From assembly GCF_025860405.1 (NCBI RefSeq), contig NZ_CP063785.1, positions 5,457,390 to 5,521,389 on the forward strand: a stretch of 64,000 nucleotides of DNA. Reading direction: 5' to 3'. Below, in pieces: positions 63,632 through 64,000 of the stretch (position 1 is its first letter; each line of letters opens with the position of its first letter). Source of the DNA: Tolypothrix sp. PCC 7712 (GTDB lineage: Bacteria; Cyanobacteriota; Cyanobacteriia; Cyanobacteriales; Nostocaceae). The notes under the pieces are model-generated. The model did no database searches. It was not told where the DNA came from and saw only the letters and a program-made list of their open reading frames with translations. Both the position numbers and the translations under genes were made by a program.

Positions 63632-63859
63632 TTACCTTAACAAGAAAGGAATTTGCACCTTAATGGCATTTGTTGGACATTCCCTTTCGCAAGGAAGACA
63701 AAACCAGCATTCGTCATATTTCATATATGCTTTGCCAGTCTCCGGATTTTTGGCTAGTACATCCAACGGACAAACTTCAATACAAACCCGACATTTTTCT
63801 AAACATTTAGACTCATCCACAATCACGGGAACATCTACTCTTTGATTAATTAAAGCCAT
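63632..63859 (-). CDS. Two-cluster [4Fe-4S] ferredoxin (AprB-like)
   Basis: A 75-residue electron carrier with two cysteine clusters: ESKCLEKCRVCIEVCPLDVL and DECWFCLPCERECPTNAI, each holding the four cysteines of a [4Fe-4S] centre. The order resembles the small subunit of adenylylsulfate-reductase-like enzymes. GAGGTACC lies before the ATG. A possible operon partner begins about 93 bp upstream, at the right edge. Confidence 0.87.
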   Translation of the reverse strand: MALINQRVDVPVIVDESKCLEKCRVCIEVCPLDVLAKNPETGKAYMKYDECWFCLPCERECPTNAIKVQIPFLLR

Positions 63860-63952
63860 CTGGTACCTCTGTAATTGTTAGTATCTTATTCCTATCAGCA
63901 ATGCCCACCCTACAGAACGATTAATATTTCTCGAAAATTTAGTATGATATTT

Positions 63953-64000
63953 TTAGTTGACAATCGTTGCTTTAAAAAAACGATAACCAGCATCAATTGC
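63953..64000 (-). CDS. Possible 3' end of a gene running off the window
   Basis: The last 48 bp read on the minus strand as IDAGYRFFKATIVN followed by TAA (63953-63955). It would lie just upstream of, and in the same direction as, the ferredoxin gene. Too short to recognise a family. Confidence 0.3.
   Translation of the reverse strand, partial: AIDAGYRFFKATIVN

Overview
The window is chromosomal DNA of a filamentous, probably heterocyst-forming cyanobacterium (Nostocales). The signs are the frequent GCGATCGC (HIP1) octamer, a COP23-family protein, ZipN/Ftn2, DUF1822, DUF928 and DUF1823 proteins, a CphA2-type cyanophycin synthetase (a form described from nitrogen-fixing cyanobacteria), a class II Calvin-cycle aldolase, and many short dispersed palindromic repeats between genes. 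The genus cannot be settled from the sequence alone.

Layout. 1-6 kb: the start of a sulfonate-type ABC binding lipoprotein (cut by the window edge), a GST, a methyltransferase, and an aminotransferase-methyltransferase fusion whose 5' end is destroyed by a complete IS66-family element. 6-17 kb: an M48 metalloprotease, a COP23 protein, a second GST, a fasciclin protein, an NTF2-like protein with a hybrid histidine kinase, moaE with a serine-recombinase remnant overlapping its end, and a DUF433/DUF5615 pair. 17-26 kb: two paralogous alpha-amylase-family genes flank a cyanophycin block (cyanophycinase and CphA2-like synthetase) and a DAHP synthase. 26-42 kb: mostly housekeeping genes (acylphosphatase, macro domain, hisD, fba, a Phd/VapC pair, tRNA-Lys, a mutarotase, pdhA, zipN, a DUF4912 protein, a phosphodiester glycosidase and a YjbQ protein).

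The most interesting stretch is 42-58 kb. On the minus strand lies a four-gene set: a sigma-70-like protein, a DUF1822/HEAT protein, a CHAT-CHASE2 membrane protein and a DUF928 secreted protein. Divergent from it, on the plus strand, lies a class II lanthipeptide cluster: a precursor with a single-cysteine core, LanM, a C39-peptidase ABC exporter and an HlyD adaptor, followed by two small secreted proteins. A composite element of about 80-92 bp occurs three times: upstream of the sigma-like gene, upstream of the lanthipeptide precursor and upstream of the first secreted-protein gene. Each copy points at its gene, and the spacing between its conserved blocks is constant. I read it as a shared promoter and propose that the sigma-like protein controls both itself and the lanthipeptide/secreted-protein genes.

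58-64 kb: a membrane protein, a GNAT/RibD-C-domain pair, a membrane-protein remnant, another membrane protein, then argJ followed by a HEAT-repeat gene, a two-cluster ferredoxin and what may be the 3' end of one more gene.
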